Shown here piece by piece: positions 35,851-44,831 of a stretch of 64,000 nucleotides of DNA. The stretch covers positions 3,534,001-3,598,000 of the forward strand of contig NZ_QASA01000001.1 in assembly GCF_003340495.1 (NCBI RefSeq). The letters are read 5' to 3'. The stretch is from Adhaeribacter pallidiroseus (GTDB lineage: Bacteria; Bacteroidota; Bacteroidia; Cytophagales; Hymenobacteraceae). The notes below the pieces were generated by a model that saw only the letters and a list, made by a program, of their open reading frames with translations, was not told the DNA's origin and made no database searches. The position numbers were made by a program, and so were the translations under genes. Each line of letters begins with the position of its first letter. Position 1 is the stretch's first letter.

Positions 35851-36852
35851 TTGATAACTAATGCGTATTATCCCAACAGAAAACGGGCTTCTGCCGGCCG
35901 TAAAGAGATTATCATTCAGGCTAAAAATTTAGCTTTTAAAAACAGCAATTCTATTTTACTCCAGATGTACTGGCAAATAGGCCAACTGATTGTAGAAGAT
36001 GAACAGCAAGGTAAAGCTAAAGCTGCCTACGGCAAAGAAGTGCTCCAGAACCTCTCCCGGCAGCTTACCCTGTAATTTGGCAAAGGTTTCGACGAAAGTA
36101 ACTTGCGTAATATCCGTGTTTTTTATCTGGCTTTCCCCATTCGTGACGCGCTGCGTCACGAATTAAGTTGGACGCATTACCGCATTTTAAATCGAATTGA
36201 TAATGCATGACCTTCGGCAGCAATAGGCAAAGGATGCCATAGAAGGGAACCGGAATACGCGTACCTTACAACGTAATATCGCCAGCCCATATTTGGGACG
36301 CACACTCGAAATACCTAAAACAAACAATAACGCAACTGAAACAAAAACTTTATTAAAGATCCGTACATTTTTGAGTTTTTAGGGTTTCCTAATGATATAG
36401 ATGTAAGTGAAAGTAAAATCGAAACGGCTCTTATTAATCATTTACAGCAGTTTTTAATGGAACTGGGCAAAGGCTTTGCCTTTGTAGCCCGGCGGCAGCA
36501 TATTGTAACGGACACTTCCGATTTTTACATTGATCTGGTTTTTTATAACTATTATCTTAAATGCTTTGTGCTGATTGATCTTAAAACGGACAAACTCACG
36601 CATGCCGCCATTGGCCAAATGAATATGTACGTGCGCATGTACAACGATCTGAAACGCAGTGAAGACGATAATCCTACGATTGGTATTATTTTGTGCACCG
36701 AAAAAGACGAAACAATTGTAAAATATTCCGTATTAGCCGAAAACGAACAGTTTTTTGCCAGTAGATACCGATTATACTTACCTAAAGAAGAAGATCTAAA
36801 GCAATTAATAGAAACTAGCCGGATATATTTGGAGCTAAAGCAACAATATTAA
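35851..36852 (+). pseudogene. Decayed DUF1016 (YhcG-type PD-(D/E)XK nuclease) gene
   Basis: Pieces of one DUF1016 protein lie in order: the N-terminal part (IIQAKNLAFKNSNSILLQMYWQIGQLI) to a stop at 36073, then in frame FGKGFDESNLRNIRVFYLAF to a stop near 36208, fragments (NRNTRTLQRNIASPY; DPYIFEFLGFPNDIDV) with shifted frames, and an open C-terminal nuclease part from 36457 (FYIDLVFYNYYLKCFVLIDLKT, with PD-ExK-like residues). At least two stops and one or more frameshifts are needed, so this is a true remnant and not a single base error. Confidence 0.85.
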
Positions 36853-36916
36853 ACCAACTTCCATGATTCTTATTATAATCAATAGCCAACATTAACTGGT
36901 TAGCAAAAGTACATTC

Positions 36917-37420
36917 ATGCTGCAAACCGAAAGATTACATATTGAACTGGCTAATCCGGGGGACAAAGAATTCATCTTCCGGCTACTCAATAGTCCAAAC
37001 TGGCTAAAATACATTGGCGACCGGGGCATAAAAACCCTTGAGGATGCCGAAAACTACATCCGAAATGCTTTAATTAAAAATTATCACGAAAAAGGCTTTG
37101 GATTATATAAGTTAGTACTAAAAGCAGATAAAACGCCTATTGGTATTTGCGGATTTCTAAAAAGAGATTATCTGGATTCGGTAGATATTGGCTACGCCGT
37201 TTTACCCGCTTATGAAGAAAAAGGGTATACGCTGGAAGCTGCCGCGGCTGTTATGGATTACGGTAAAACTTACTTAAGCTTGCAAACTGTTTATGGTATT
37301 ACCACCGAAGCCAATCTGGCTTCGCGACACATTCTCGAAAAGCTGGGTTTGCAGTTAACCCATAAGAGACCTGACCCCGAATCCAAGTACGAATGGCTGG
37401 TATATGCAACTAAAAAATAA
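36917..37420 (+). CDS. GNAT-family N-acetyltransferase (RimJ/RimL type)
   Basis: 167 aa. Starts MLQTERLHIELANPGDKEFIFRLLN; the acetyl-CoA region is GICGFLKRDYLDSVDIGYAVLPAYEEKGYTLEAA (in parts, about residues 75-108) and ITTEANLASRHILEKLGL (about 135-152), typical of the RimJ/RimL branch that acetylates protein N termini or small amines. Substrate unknown. Stands alone. Confidence 0.88.
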   Translation: MLQTERLHIELANPGDKEFIFRLLNSPNWLKYIGDRGIKTLEDAENYIRNALIKNYHEKGFGLYKLVLKADKTPIGICGFLKRDYLDSVDIGYAVLPAYEEKGYTLEAAAAVMDYGKTYLSLQTVYGITTEANLASRHILEKLGLQLTHKRPDPESKYEWLVYATKK

Positions 37421-37462
37421 CTAGTAATCAGGAGTAATTTAAAAAATTTAAAAAATGAACTC

Positions 37463-38275
37463 ATGCCATACCATTACTTGCCGCCACCTGAGCCGCTGAA
37501 AAATTATATCCGCTTTTTCTGGATCCTGGAAAACAAGGATTCTAGTGCTGATCTTAAAACTTTTACCATCATGGCGGATGGTTGCCCGGGGCTAATTTTT
37601 CAAAAAACAGAGAGCCAACCATTTTACCAGAACGGCAAAGTACTCCCTACCACTTTTTTATACGGGCAAGCCACCACGCACGCGCAAATTGCTTTAAGCC
37701 GGTCCACTACCATTGGCATTTACTTTTACCCGCACGTTTTTCCGGAAATTTTCGGGTTTAACGCCCACGAACTTACGAATACCTGTCTGAACGTAGATGA
37801 ATTAGCCTCCAGCCGGCATTTTTATCTTACAGAGCAATTAATGCAAGCTACCTCCGCAACAGAACAAATCAAATTATTATCGGCTTACTTACTGTCGCAA
37901 ATTAATTGCCACCACCGGCTAGGCAATGGTTTAATAAACGAGGCAGTAGCCCAAATTGTGAAAACCAAAGGCAATATTGCGGTAAAAGATTTGCAGAAAA
38001 ACTTACGCCTAACCGAACGCAGCCTGGAACGGAAGTTTAAACAAAATGTAGGTATTTCCCCCAAAATGTTTAGCCGGATTTGCCGTTTCCAAGCCGCTTT
38101 AAGCCAGGTAAAAAACTATACCGGTAATAAGCTTTCGGATATTGCCTACGAAAACGAATATGCCGACCAATCGCATTTTATTCGGGAATTCAAGGAGTTT
38201 GCTGGTTTCACGCCTTATCAGTTTCAAAAACAACCCAGCTCCGACTTTATTAGCTTACCCGAATTAATCCGGTAA
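37463..38275 (+). CDS. AraC-family transcriptional regulator
   Basis: 270 aa. N-terminal sensing region (PPEPLKNYIRFFWILE; DUF6597-like, about residues 1-150) and C-terminal double helix-turn-helix (about 165-255: KDLQKNLRLTERSLERKFKQ; LSDIAYENEYADQSHFIREFKEFAGFTPYQF in parts). Probably controls the oxidoreductase gene that begins 73 bp downstream in the same direction; the inducer is unknown. Confidence 0.92.
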   Translation: MPYHYLPPPEPLKNYIRFFWILENKDSSADLKTFTIMADGCPGLIFQKTESQPFYQNGKVLPTTFLYGQATTHAQIALSRSTTIGIYFYPHVFPEIFGFNAHELTNTCLNVDELASSRHFYLTEQLMQATSATEQIKLLSAYLLSQINCHHRLGNGLINEAVAQIVKTKGNIAVKDLQKNLRLTERSLERKFKQNVGISPKMFSRICRFQAALSQVKNYTGNKLSDIAYENEYADQSHFIREFKEFAGFTPYQFQKQPSSDFISLPELIR

Positions 38276-38348
38276 TTAATGTCGGTTTTGTTCTATTTTC
38301 AGAAAACCTGCTCCTCTATTTTTGTTTTGAACTTAAATAGAACACGTT

Positions 38349-38984
38349 ATGAAAATTGTAATTTTTGGCGCTACCGGTGGTACGGGCCGCCACTTAGTGG
38401 AACAAGCTTTAGCCGATGGGCATTCCGTTACCGCCTTTGTCCGTGATCCGGCCAAGCTCCCTTTGAATCACAAAAATTTAAAAATAGTACCCGGCGATGT
38501 GCTCCATTATTCTACCGTAGAACCCGCGGTAGTCGGCCAGGAAGCGGTATTATCTGCGCTGGGCTCCGGCACCCAAAAAGATACTTTACGATCCACCGGC
38601 ACGCGCCACATTATTCAGGCGATGGAAAAGCTCGGCGTAAAACGCTTGGTCTGCGAAACATCCTTGGGTTACGGCGATAGCCGCCAGGTACTCGACCGCA
38701 CCCCGTTTTATTTTAAATATTTGATTGTACCCTTGCTGCTCCGGCACGGCTTTGCCGACCACGAATTACAGGAAAGCTACATTAAACAAAGCACCTTAGA
38801 TTGGATTATTGCCCGCCCCGGCAACTTAACCGATGGCCAACGCACGGGCGTGTACCGGCACGGCTTTCCGGCGAATGATCAAAAAATTACCGTTAAAATT
38901 TCGCGGGCCGATGTCGCTGATTTTATGCTCAAGCAACTAACGGATAATACTTATTTGCGCCAAACTCCGGGTTTGTCTTATTGA
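38349..38984 (+). CDS. NAD(P)-binding oxidoreductase (NmrA/SDR-like)
   Basis: 211 aa. Rossmann motif MKIVIFGATGGTGRHLVEQAL, then VTAFVRDPAKLPL and GDVLHYSTV, ALGSGTQKDTLR. Atypical SDR of the NAD(P)H-binding (NmrA-like) group; some of these act as biliverdin/flavin reductase-like enzymes, others as redox sensors. Paired with an AraC regulator directly upstream. Confidence 0.9.
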   Translation: MKIVIFGATGGTGRHLVEQALADGHSVTAFVRDPAKLPLNHKNLKIVPGDVLHYSTVEPAVVGQEAVLSALGSGTQKDTLRSTGTRHIIQAMEKLGVKRLVCETSLGYGDSRQVLDRTPFYFKYLIVPLLLRHGFADHELQESYIKQSTLDWIIARPGNLTDGQRTGVYRHGFPANDQKITVKISRADVADFMLKQLTDNTYLRQTPGLSY

Positions 38985-39058
38985 TGAGTATTGGCTTAGT
39001 GCTGCTGAATGGCTATATTACTTACCGAAAACTACGGCGTTATTAAGTTTTATTTAAA

Positions 39059-39096
39059 GATAAAACGTAGCGATTACGTTTATCCACAAGTTAGGC
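39059..39096 (+). other. Hairpin plus GTTAGGC element upstream of orphan lipoprotein
   Basis: GATAAAACGTA (39059-39069) pairs with TACGTTTATC (39075-39084) with one bulged base and a five-base loop; GTTAGGC follows at 39090-39096, 11 bases before the ATG. This resembles the right end of an integron attC site. Reading as an attachment site is tentative. Confidence 0.35.
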
Positions 39097-39107
39097 GCAA
39101 TAAAATA

Positions 39108-39749
39108 ATGAAAAGAGTATTACTTATATTTTTATCCTTTTTCCTGGTTTTTATGGCTTGTAATCAATCAACTAAAAATATTAGGAGAAACTCCTCATTA
39201 AGCGACTATCCTGAACTAGTAGAAAGATTAGGAAAAAAAGAATTTACACCTCAAAATAATTTCTTTCTTCTGAACAAAGCATCTAATTCAACATGCAAAA
39301 TTACTTGGGGAAATAGCAGTGGAATAAGAAGCAGTAAAGAGAAGATTGACTTCTACTTAGCTAGAAGATTATATTTCCAATGGGAAAACTCTCAATATTT
39401 AATACTTAAAGGTGGGACAGGTTCAGGAGTATGGATTAATTTGGTGTTACCATTCGACAAATTAGAGAAAGTAAAAACCTTTGATAATATGTTGTGCTTT
39501 GACGCTGAAAACAATCTAGTTGCTTCTCAATATTACAATGATACCGTTTTAGTGGTTCAAAATTTAAAATCTGACCAAAAGCAGTATATAATCCTTGAAG
39601 ATACTCCTTGCGGAGCTGCTTCTAATCTTTATTGTATTGACAGTGTAGGTATAAGGAACAAAGAACTTTATCTAAAGTGGACAACTGCAAATCTAGCTAA
39701 AGATTCAAGCAGGATATATGAAGAAAAAAGATTCCAAATAAAAATATAA
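39108..39749 (+). CDS. Orphan lipoprotein, AT-rich
   Basis: 213 aa from ATG 39108, which gives a proper lipoprotein signal (RVLLIFLSFFLVFMAC); the reading from 39009 adds 33 residues before it. Mature part is mixed beta-type with GGTGSGVWINLVLPFDK and EDTPCGAASNLYC. Family not recognised. Base and codon use are much more AT-rich than those of its neighbours, as is common for cassette or recently gained genes. Confidence 0.7.
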   Translation: MKRVLLIFLSFFLVFMACNQSTKNIRRNSSLSDYPELVERLGKKEFTPQNNFFLLNKASNSTCKITWGNSSGIRSSKEKIDFYLARRLYFQWENSQYLILKGGTGSGVWINLVLPFDKLEKVKTFDNMLCFDAENNLVASQYYNDTVLVVQNLKSDQKQYIILEDTPCGAASNLYCIDSVGIRNKELYLKWTTANLAKDSSRIYEEKRFQIKI

Positions 39750-39756
39750 TTACATC

Positions 39757-39815
39757 GCCTAATAAGGTATATATAAAACCCTTGCTGCGCTTCGAGCTTT
39801 GCATATACTAACCGT
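39757..39815 (+). repeat. Imperfect palindrome after orphan lipoprotein (attC-like)
   Basis: GCCTAAT at 39757-39763, the near-complement of the GTTAGGC found before the gene, is followed by an imperfect hairpin: GGTATATATAAAACCC (39766-39781) against GCATATACTAACC (39801-39813), with CTGCGC/GCTTCGAG sequences at its tip. Similar to a cassette recombination site, but the right-hand GTTRRRY is not canonical. Confidence 0.35.
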
Positions 39816-39853
39816 TACAATCAGTAATCTATAGTGCTTTATAAACGTATTGC

Positions 39854-40930
39854 ATGCACCTACCGGATATTGCCCACAATCGGCTCACTAACCAGCAAAT
39901 TGCCGGCACCAATTGTACTACTCCGCCGGAAATAGTGCAGTGGTTGGGAGCGATACAGGCGCAGGATTATGGCATGGCCAAATGGGCGGTTGGGGTGCGG
40001 CTCCCCGGCAGCACCCACCAACACATAGAAGCCGCGCTGGATAATGGCCAAATAATCCGGATGCATATTTTGCGGCCTACCTGGCATTTCGTAGCGGCCC
40101 GCGATATCCGGTGGATGCTGGAACTCACGGCACCGCATTTAAAAAGAATGGCGGCTTCTATGAACCGGAAATTAGAGCTGGAAACTGGTGTATTTTTTAA
40201 AATTTTTGCTTTGTTAACCCAGGCTCTGGCGGGAGGCCAGCAACTTACCCGCCCGGAAATAATGGCTATTTTGAATCAGGCGGGTATTCGCACGGATGAT
40301 TTCCGAAGTTCGCATATTATGTTTCAGGCGGAGTTAGAAGGTTTGGTATGTAACGGTGCCCGGCGCGAAAAGCAATTGACGTATGCTTTACTAGACGAAA
40401 AAGTACCAACAAGCACCCACTCTTTTACCCGACCTGAAGCTTTAGCCGAACTGGCCAGTCGCTATTTTACCAGTCACGGACCAGCCACTCTGCCGGATTT
40501 TGCCTGGTGGAGCGGTTTAAACTTAACGGATGCCCGGTTGGGTTTAGAAGCCATAAAAGCGCAACTCATGTCCGAAACTATAGCGGATCAAACGTATTGG
40601 TTTACAGATGCCGCTATTAACCAAAACCCCGCACGGGAGAGCCTTTATTTACTACCCGCATTCGACGAATTTATGGTGAGTTATAAAGACCGGAGTGCTT
40701 CCCTGGATTATACTTACGCGAAAGCAGCCATAACGGGTAACGGCATTTTTAAGCCTATTGTGGTGGTAGATGGCAAAGTAGTGGGCACCTGGAAACCCAT
40801 AATTAAAAAACAGCAGGTATCTTTTGCCTTCCAGTTGTTCAATCCCAGCGATATACTAAACCCAGAACTAGTGCGGCACGCTCAGCAAAAGTTTTTAACT
40901 TTCCTGGAATGTGATTCCGTTAAAATTTAA
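39854..40930 (+). CDS. Winged-helix DNA-binding domain protein (HTH_42 family)
   Basis: 358 aa. Family features: RLTNQQIAGTNCTTPPEIVQWLGAIQAQDYGMAKWAVGVRL (in parts, residues 9-50), MHILRPTWHFVAARDIRWML, and the C-terminal YLLPAFDEFMVSYKDR and VVVDGKVVGTWK. HTH_42 proteins are related to AlkX/YcaQ-type DNA glycosylases that act on bulky or crosslinked bases; enzyme activity is not shown for this branch. Stands alone. Confidence 0.88.
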   Translation: MHLPDIAHNRLTNQQIAGTNCTTPPEIVQWLGAIQAQDYGMAKWAVGVRLPGSTHQHIEAALDNGQIIRMHILRPTWHFVAARDIRWMLELTAPHLKRMAASMNRKLELETGVFFKIFALLTQALAGGQQLTRPEIMAILNQAGIRTDDFRSSHIMFQAELEGLVCNGARREKQLTYALLDEKVPTSTHSFTRPEALAELASRYFTSHGPATLPDFAWWSGLNLTDARLGLEAIKAQLMSETIADQTYWFTDAAINQNPARESLYLLPAFDEFMVSYKDRSASLDYTYAKAAITGNGIFKPIVVVDGKVVGTWKPIIKKQQVSFAFQLFNPSDILNPELVRHAQQKFLTFLECDSVKI

Positions 40931-41141
40931 GTATTTAATCAGGTAAAATTTAAAAAATAATCTATCAATGTGTGTTTCGAACTTCCGGGGTCTTTATGGC
41001 TCTTTTATTTTTTAACTCCAATGCATTAACAGCACCATGTTTTCCGAAGCCGGACTAACAGACGAACAATTTTAAAAACAGAAGAAATAAACTCGCGTTA
41101 GTTTACGCGAAATACCAACTTTTAACCAGCTTTAAAACCAG

Positions 41142-41546
41142 ATGACTTTTCGGCCAACTACCTTTAGTACGTTCATGCTCACTCAGCTATGGATTGCCCT
41201 GGCTTTTTTAGGGAGTGTACTTACTTTTTCGGGAGAGGCTACGGTTTCCACTGTTATTCCGGTATCTGGTCCACTTTCCGGGTTAGTAGTTCCGGAATAC
41301 ATTAGCAGCAAAAAAGCCATTTCTTACCGGCAAGCCGTTTTTTTAACAAGTTATCAGGCAGTATTTTCTTACTGCTTTTGCCAATACCAACCAGCCCAAA
41401 CGGTATTCCGGCATCTTCAATTAAGCTTAATTAAATTAAAATTGGTTACGCGGCTTTACCACCAACTCAAAGCCCAAAATCAGTGTATTTTTTTAAATTT
41501 TTCTCTTTCCTATCCCGAAGAGGAAGTACTCGCCCGATTGGCTTAG
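41142..41546 (+). CDS. Hypothetical exported protein
   Basis: 134 aa from ATG 41142, or 123 aa from the Met at 41175. An N-terminal hydrophobic stretch (LTQLWIALAFLGSVLTFSG) may be a signal or anchor. The remainder has several aromatic and Cys residues (YQAVFSYCFCQYQPAQ) but no known domain. Small plus-strand gene without recognised relatives; acceptance is cautious. Confidence 0.45.
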   Translation: MTFRPTTFSTFMLTQLWIALAFLGSVLTFSGEATVSTVIPVSGPLSGLVVPEYISSKKAISYRQAVFLTSYQAVFSYCFCQYQPAQTVFRHLQLSLIKLKLVTRLYHQLKAQNQCIFLNFSLSYPEEEVLARLA

Positions 41547-41557
41547 TACTCCTGTAG

Positions 41558-42060
41558 GTTAGTTCATCTGGTCGGGGATTCGTAATTCTGCCCGCGTCCG
41601 TAACCGGCATTAAGCTCACTCACCCCAAAGAGTACGGCTTGCTCCTGTCAAGTTCAGGGTTTTTATTTCTTGTAGTCCTGGTAGGGTTGCTTCTGGTGCT
41701 ACTTACCCCTACGGAAGCAATTCTCTTATTTCTAAACCATGAAAAATTAAAAAAAACGATAAAATATTTGGTATTAAGTAAAAGGACCAATTGAAAGCTA
41801 CATTCCAATATTGAAAATACAAGGTTAAATTACTGCTATTTAATTTATTATATTTTATTTTGTCTTGATACTGGTGTCTTACTACTTGTGTCCATTTACT
41901 TATTTGCCTGATTTTTCTAGCCTCTCTGGGTGTTGGTCTCGGAGGGGCCGCTCCTATTTTACCAAAGAATAGATTCCGGTTTATAGATACCATTGCCAAA
42001 ATTGAGTTAGTGGAAGTACAAACAGCTACCCCAGAAGATCAAGGAGAATTTAAAAACTAA
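41558..42060 (+). other. Possible remnant of small membrane protein gene(s)
   Basis: Hydrophobic open segments without an ATG: GFLFLVVLVGLLLVLLTPTE up to a stop at 41792, then in the same frame LDTGVLLLVSIYLFA to a stop near 41933, then in another frame LIFLASLGVGLGG continuing to RFRFIDTIAKIELVEVQ and a stop at 42058. The last piece looks like a true C terminus. Could be a decayed gene; a minus-strand 96-codon ORF here is less convincing. Confidence 0.3.
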
Positions 42061-42073
42061 CATGATAGCTGGT

Positions 42074-42115
42074 AAACTAAAAAGCCGTTCCTTAGAAGAA
42101 ACGGCTTTTTAGTTT
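42074..42115. terminator. Bidirectional intrinsic terminator
   Basis: 16-bp arms at 42074-42089 and 42100-42115 with a 10-base loop; core AAAAAGCCGTT and its complement with flanking A and T tracts. It ends the minus-strand ScyD/ScyE gene and any transcription from the left. Confidence 0.9.
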
Positions 42116-42137
42116 TGAATGAAATTTAGCCGGATTT

Positions 42138-43151
42138 TTAAAAATTAACTTTCTCAATGGTACCGTCGAAAGTTTCGGCAATGAAAAATGTTTTTAAACC
42201 ACTTTTCTCAATGGAGTTCGGGAAGTTTAAATTATTAACTAAGGCTACATTTTTGTTGGGAGTAGATAAAACCATGCGGCCCGTGTTCGGGATAAATGTT
42301 TCGCCGGTCCAGGTTCCGTATTCCAACACTACGGGCTTCCCATCCACTCCTAACTCCATGTCGGTTAAAATAGATAAGCCGGTTTGGTAAACCGACGTTT
42401 TCCCGGTTAAGTCAATCTGATAAATCGTTGCTTTTTTAGCCGGGTAAGGATAGCCGGTAAACGTACAAACCAGGAATTTTTCGCCGTCGAAGGTAATGCC
42501 GGTAGGTACGGCTTCTACTTGCGCGGGTTCACCTCCCGGATTATTAATTGGGGGAATGGTGGCAAACACACTTAACTTCTTGGTTTTACTATCCCGGCGA
42601 ATAATGGCGTTAGCGGCCGCATCGGCAATAAATATGTCACCTTCCGGACCAACGGTTAAATTAAAAATATCGGTTTCCTCGGTTTTTAAATGTTTCTTTA
42701 CCCAAGATCCCACATCTTCATACGCCAGATCGGCGGCTTGCAAGGGTTTATCACCCGGCTGGTAATTCGTAATATCCAGTTTATACAGCCTGCCTTCCAC
42801 CCCATGCAGCATATACAAAATATTATCTTTCAGGAGCAAGTGATTTAACCCAAAAATAGCGCCTTCGGGGCTCGCCAACGAAGAAAAGCCTTGTACCACG
42901 GGGTACACAACGCCCTGTGCGTTAATAAAAACAAGTTCACCGTCGTTTTTGGTGCCGGTACCCGCCTCGGTAACCCACAGTTGCTCCAAAGCGTCGCTTT
43001 CTACACCCAATGGAGCCGTTAATCCGGTAACAAAAACATTAGACTTAGGCGACCGCGGCTTAATTTCTTCCACAATGTCGTAAAACTCTTCGCAAGCCGT
43101 AGTGCCTAATAACAGAAGTAATACAAATAGGTAAGTAATTTTACTGTGCAT
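42138..43151 (-). CDS. ScyD/ScyE-family beta-propeller lipoprotein
   Basis: 337 aa. Lipobox in LLLLLGTTACEEF, then repeated propeller blades (VFVTGLTAPLGVESDALEQLWVTEAG; FNLTVGPEGDIFIADAAANAIIRRD in parts; VPTGITFDGEKFLVCTFTGYPYP). The ScyD/ScyE name comes from cyanobacterial scytonemin genes, but Bacteroidota homologues are general six-bladed NHL-like propellers on the cell surface or in the periplasm. Substrate unknown. Confidence 0.82.
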   Translation of the reverse strand: MHSKITYLFVLLLLLGTTACEEFYDIVEEIKPRSPKSNVFVTGLTAPLGVESDALEQLWVTEAGTGTKNDGELVFINAQGVVYPVVQGFSSLASPEGAIFGLNHLLLKDNILYMLHGVEGRLYKLDITNYQPGDKPLQAADLAYEDVGSWVKKHLKTEETDIFNLTVGPEGDIFIADAAANAIIRRDSKTKKLSVFATIPPINNPGGEPAQVEAVPTGITFDGEKFLVCTFTGYPYPAKKATIYQIDLTGKTSVYQTGLSILTDMELGVDGKPVVLEYGTWTGETFIPNTGRMVLSTPNKNVALVNNLNFPNSIEKSGLKTFFIAETFDGTIEKVNF

Positions 43152-43542
43152 AGCTATATTTATTTAAGTGAGAGATTAACTCGAAACAGGAAAATGCTAC
43201 CGAAAAAATGTAAGTACAACTGGCCGTAAGCAAAGCTTAACTGGTCTTAGCCAAGAAAGTCAGTTTACAAGCCGACTTTTTTAAATTTTAAGATGGGTAT
43301 AATAAGAATCGCTAAAATTTTCTTCTTTTCACCAGAAGTATGGCACCGCTAAATTAAGTCCGGTACTAAATGGAAGAATGTGGGAACAAATTAAACGTTT
43401 ATTCCAAGATACTTTAATTTTGCAGGTTAAATTATTCTATGATTCTGAGACAAGCAGGCTCAGGATTTAAAAAACACTAATTTTATTCAAAAATAATAGC
43501 TTGGTGGTACCAGAATCCAGGTTTAGGAAGTAGGAAATAACC
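43152..43542. other. Non-coding spacer
   Basis: About 390 bp between the ScyD/ScyE gene and the kbl terminator. No ORF or clear signal other than AT-rich runs (TTTTTTAAATTTTAAG near 43277). Confidence 0.4.
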
Positions 43543-43582
43543 AAACAAAAAGCCGTTTTGGTAGAAAATCGGCTTTTTGTTT
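43543..43582 (-). terminator. Intrinsic terminator of kbl
   Basis: 13-bp arms at 43543-43555 and 43570-43582 (AAACAAAAAGCCG and complement), directly after the kbl stop on the minus strand. Confidence 0.88.
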
Positions 43583-43598
43583 AGTTTATAGAGAAATC

Positions 43599-44788
43599 TT
43601 ATTTCAATACGCCTAATTCTTTACCTACTTCGGTAAAAGCCAGAATAGCTTTATCTAGGTGCTCTTGGGTGTGCGCGGCCGATAATTGTACCCGGATGCG
43701 GGACTTGCCTTGTGGTACTACCGGGTAGTAAAAGCCAATGACGTAAATGCCTTTATCCAGCAAGCGGGCCGCAAACTCCTGCGCTAGTTTGGCTTCGTAC
43801 AACATAATGGGTACAATGGGGTGTTCGCCGGGGCGAATATCAAAACCAGCCGCCGTCATGTTTTCGCGGAAGTATCTGGTATTCCATTCCAGTTTATCGC
43901 GCAGTTCAGTGGTTTGCGAAAGCATATCCAGCACCGCGATGGAAGCGCCTACAATAGCCGGTGTCAGCGAGTTAGAGAATAAATACGGCCGTGAGCGCTG
44001 CCGCAGCATTTGAATAATTTCTTTCCGGCCCGAAGTAAAACCGCCCATCGCACCACCCAACGCTTTGCCCAGCGTACCGGTAATAATATCAATGCGGCCT
44101 ATTACGTTGCGGTATTCGTGCGTGCCCCGGCCGGTTTTGCCAATAAACCCCGACGAATGACATTCATCCACCATTACCAAAGCTTTATACTGGTCAGCGA
44201 GATCACAGATTTTATCCAGTTGGGCAATCGTACCATCCATGGAAAAAGAACCATCGGTTACAATAATGCGGTGTTTGGCCCCTTGGGCTGCCTGCAGCTT
44301 TAATTCCAGGTCGACCATATCGTTGTGGTTATAGCGGAAGCGTTGCGCTTTGCACAACCGCACCCCATCGATAATAGAAGCATGGTTTAAAGCATCCGAA
44401 ATGATAGCGGAATCTTCGCCAAAAAGAGGCTCAAAAACGCCCCCGTTGGCATCAAAAGCAGCCGCGTACAGAATGGTATCTTCGGTGCCTAAAAACTCGG
44501 CCAGTTTTTGTTCCAGTTCCTTATGAATATCCTGGGTACCGCAAATAAACCGTACCGATGATAAACCGTAACCGTGCGTTTCAATGGCGCGTTTAGCCGC
44601 TTCAATCACTACCGGGTGCGACGATAAACCCAGGTAATTATTCGCGCAAAAATTTAAAACTTCTTTGCCTTCGGTGGTGGCTATGGCAGCCCCTTGCGGG
44701 GTAGTTATAATGCGTTCTTTTTATATAAACCGGCTTCTTCTATTTCGGCCAGTTGTTTTTCCAGGTCAGGTTTTAAGGTATCGTACAT
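43599..44788 (-). CDS. kbl: Glycine C-acetyltransferase (2-amino-3-ketobutyrate CoA ligase), frameshifted
   Basis: PLP enzyme that splits 2-amino-3-ketobutyrate with CoA into glycine and acetyl-CoA, the second step of threonine breakdown. The long ORF begins only at a GTG at 44609 ([15 protein letters not shown]). Upstream, ATG 44788 gives [20 protein letters not shown] and then leaves frame at a run of five T (44718-44722 on the plus strand). One extra base gives ...[20 protein letters not shown]... and a 396-aa protein of normal length. The PLP Lys is in [13 protein letters not shown] and [10 protein letters not shown] holds the cofactor Asp/His. The partner tdh is at 46373. Confidence 0.9.
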
Positions 44789-44831
44789 AGCAGACTCTTG
44801 TTCTAAATAGGTAATAAAGATTGGTAATCAA

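Noticed and set aside
39080-39088. Perfect DnaA box TTATCCACA
   Set aside because: It is single, with no cluster of boxes, no AT-rich unwinding element beside it and no dnaA/dnaN genes, so an origin is not supported.
41709-41999. 96-codon minus-strand ORF
   Set aside because: It has no recognised domain, overlaps plus-strand coding-like pieces and lacks promoter signals.
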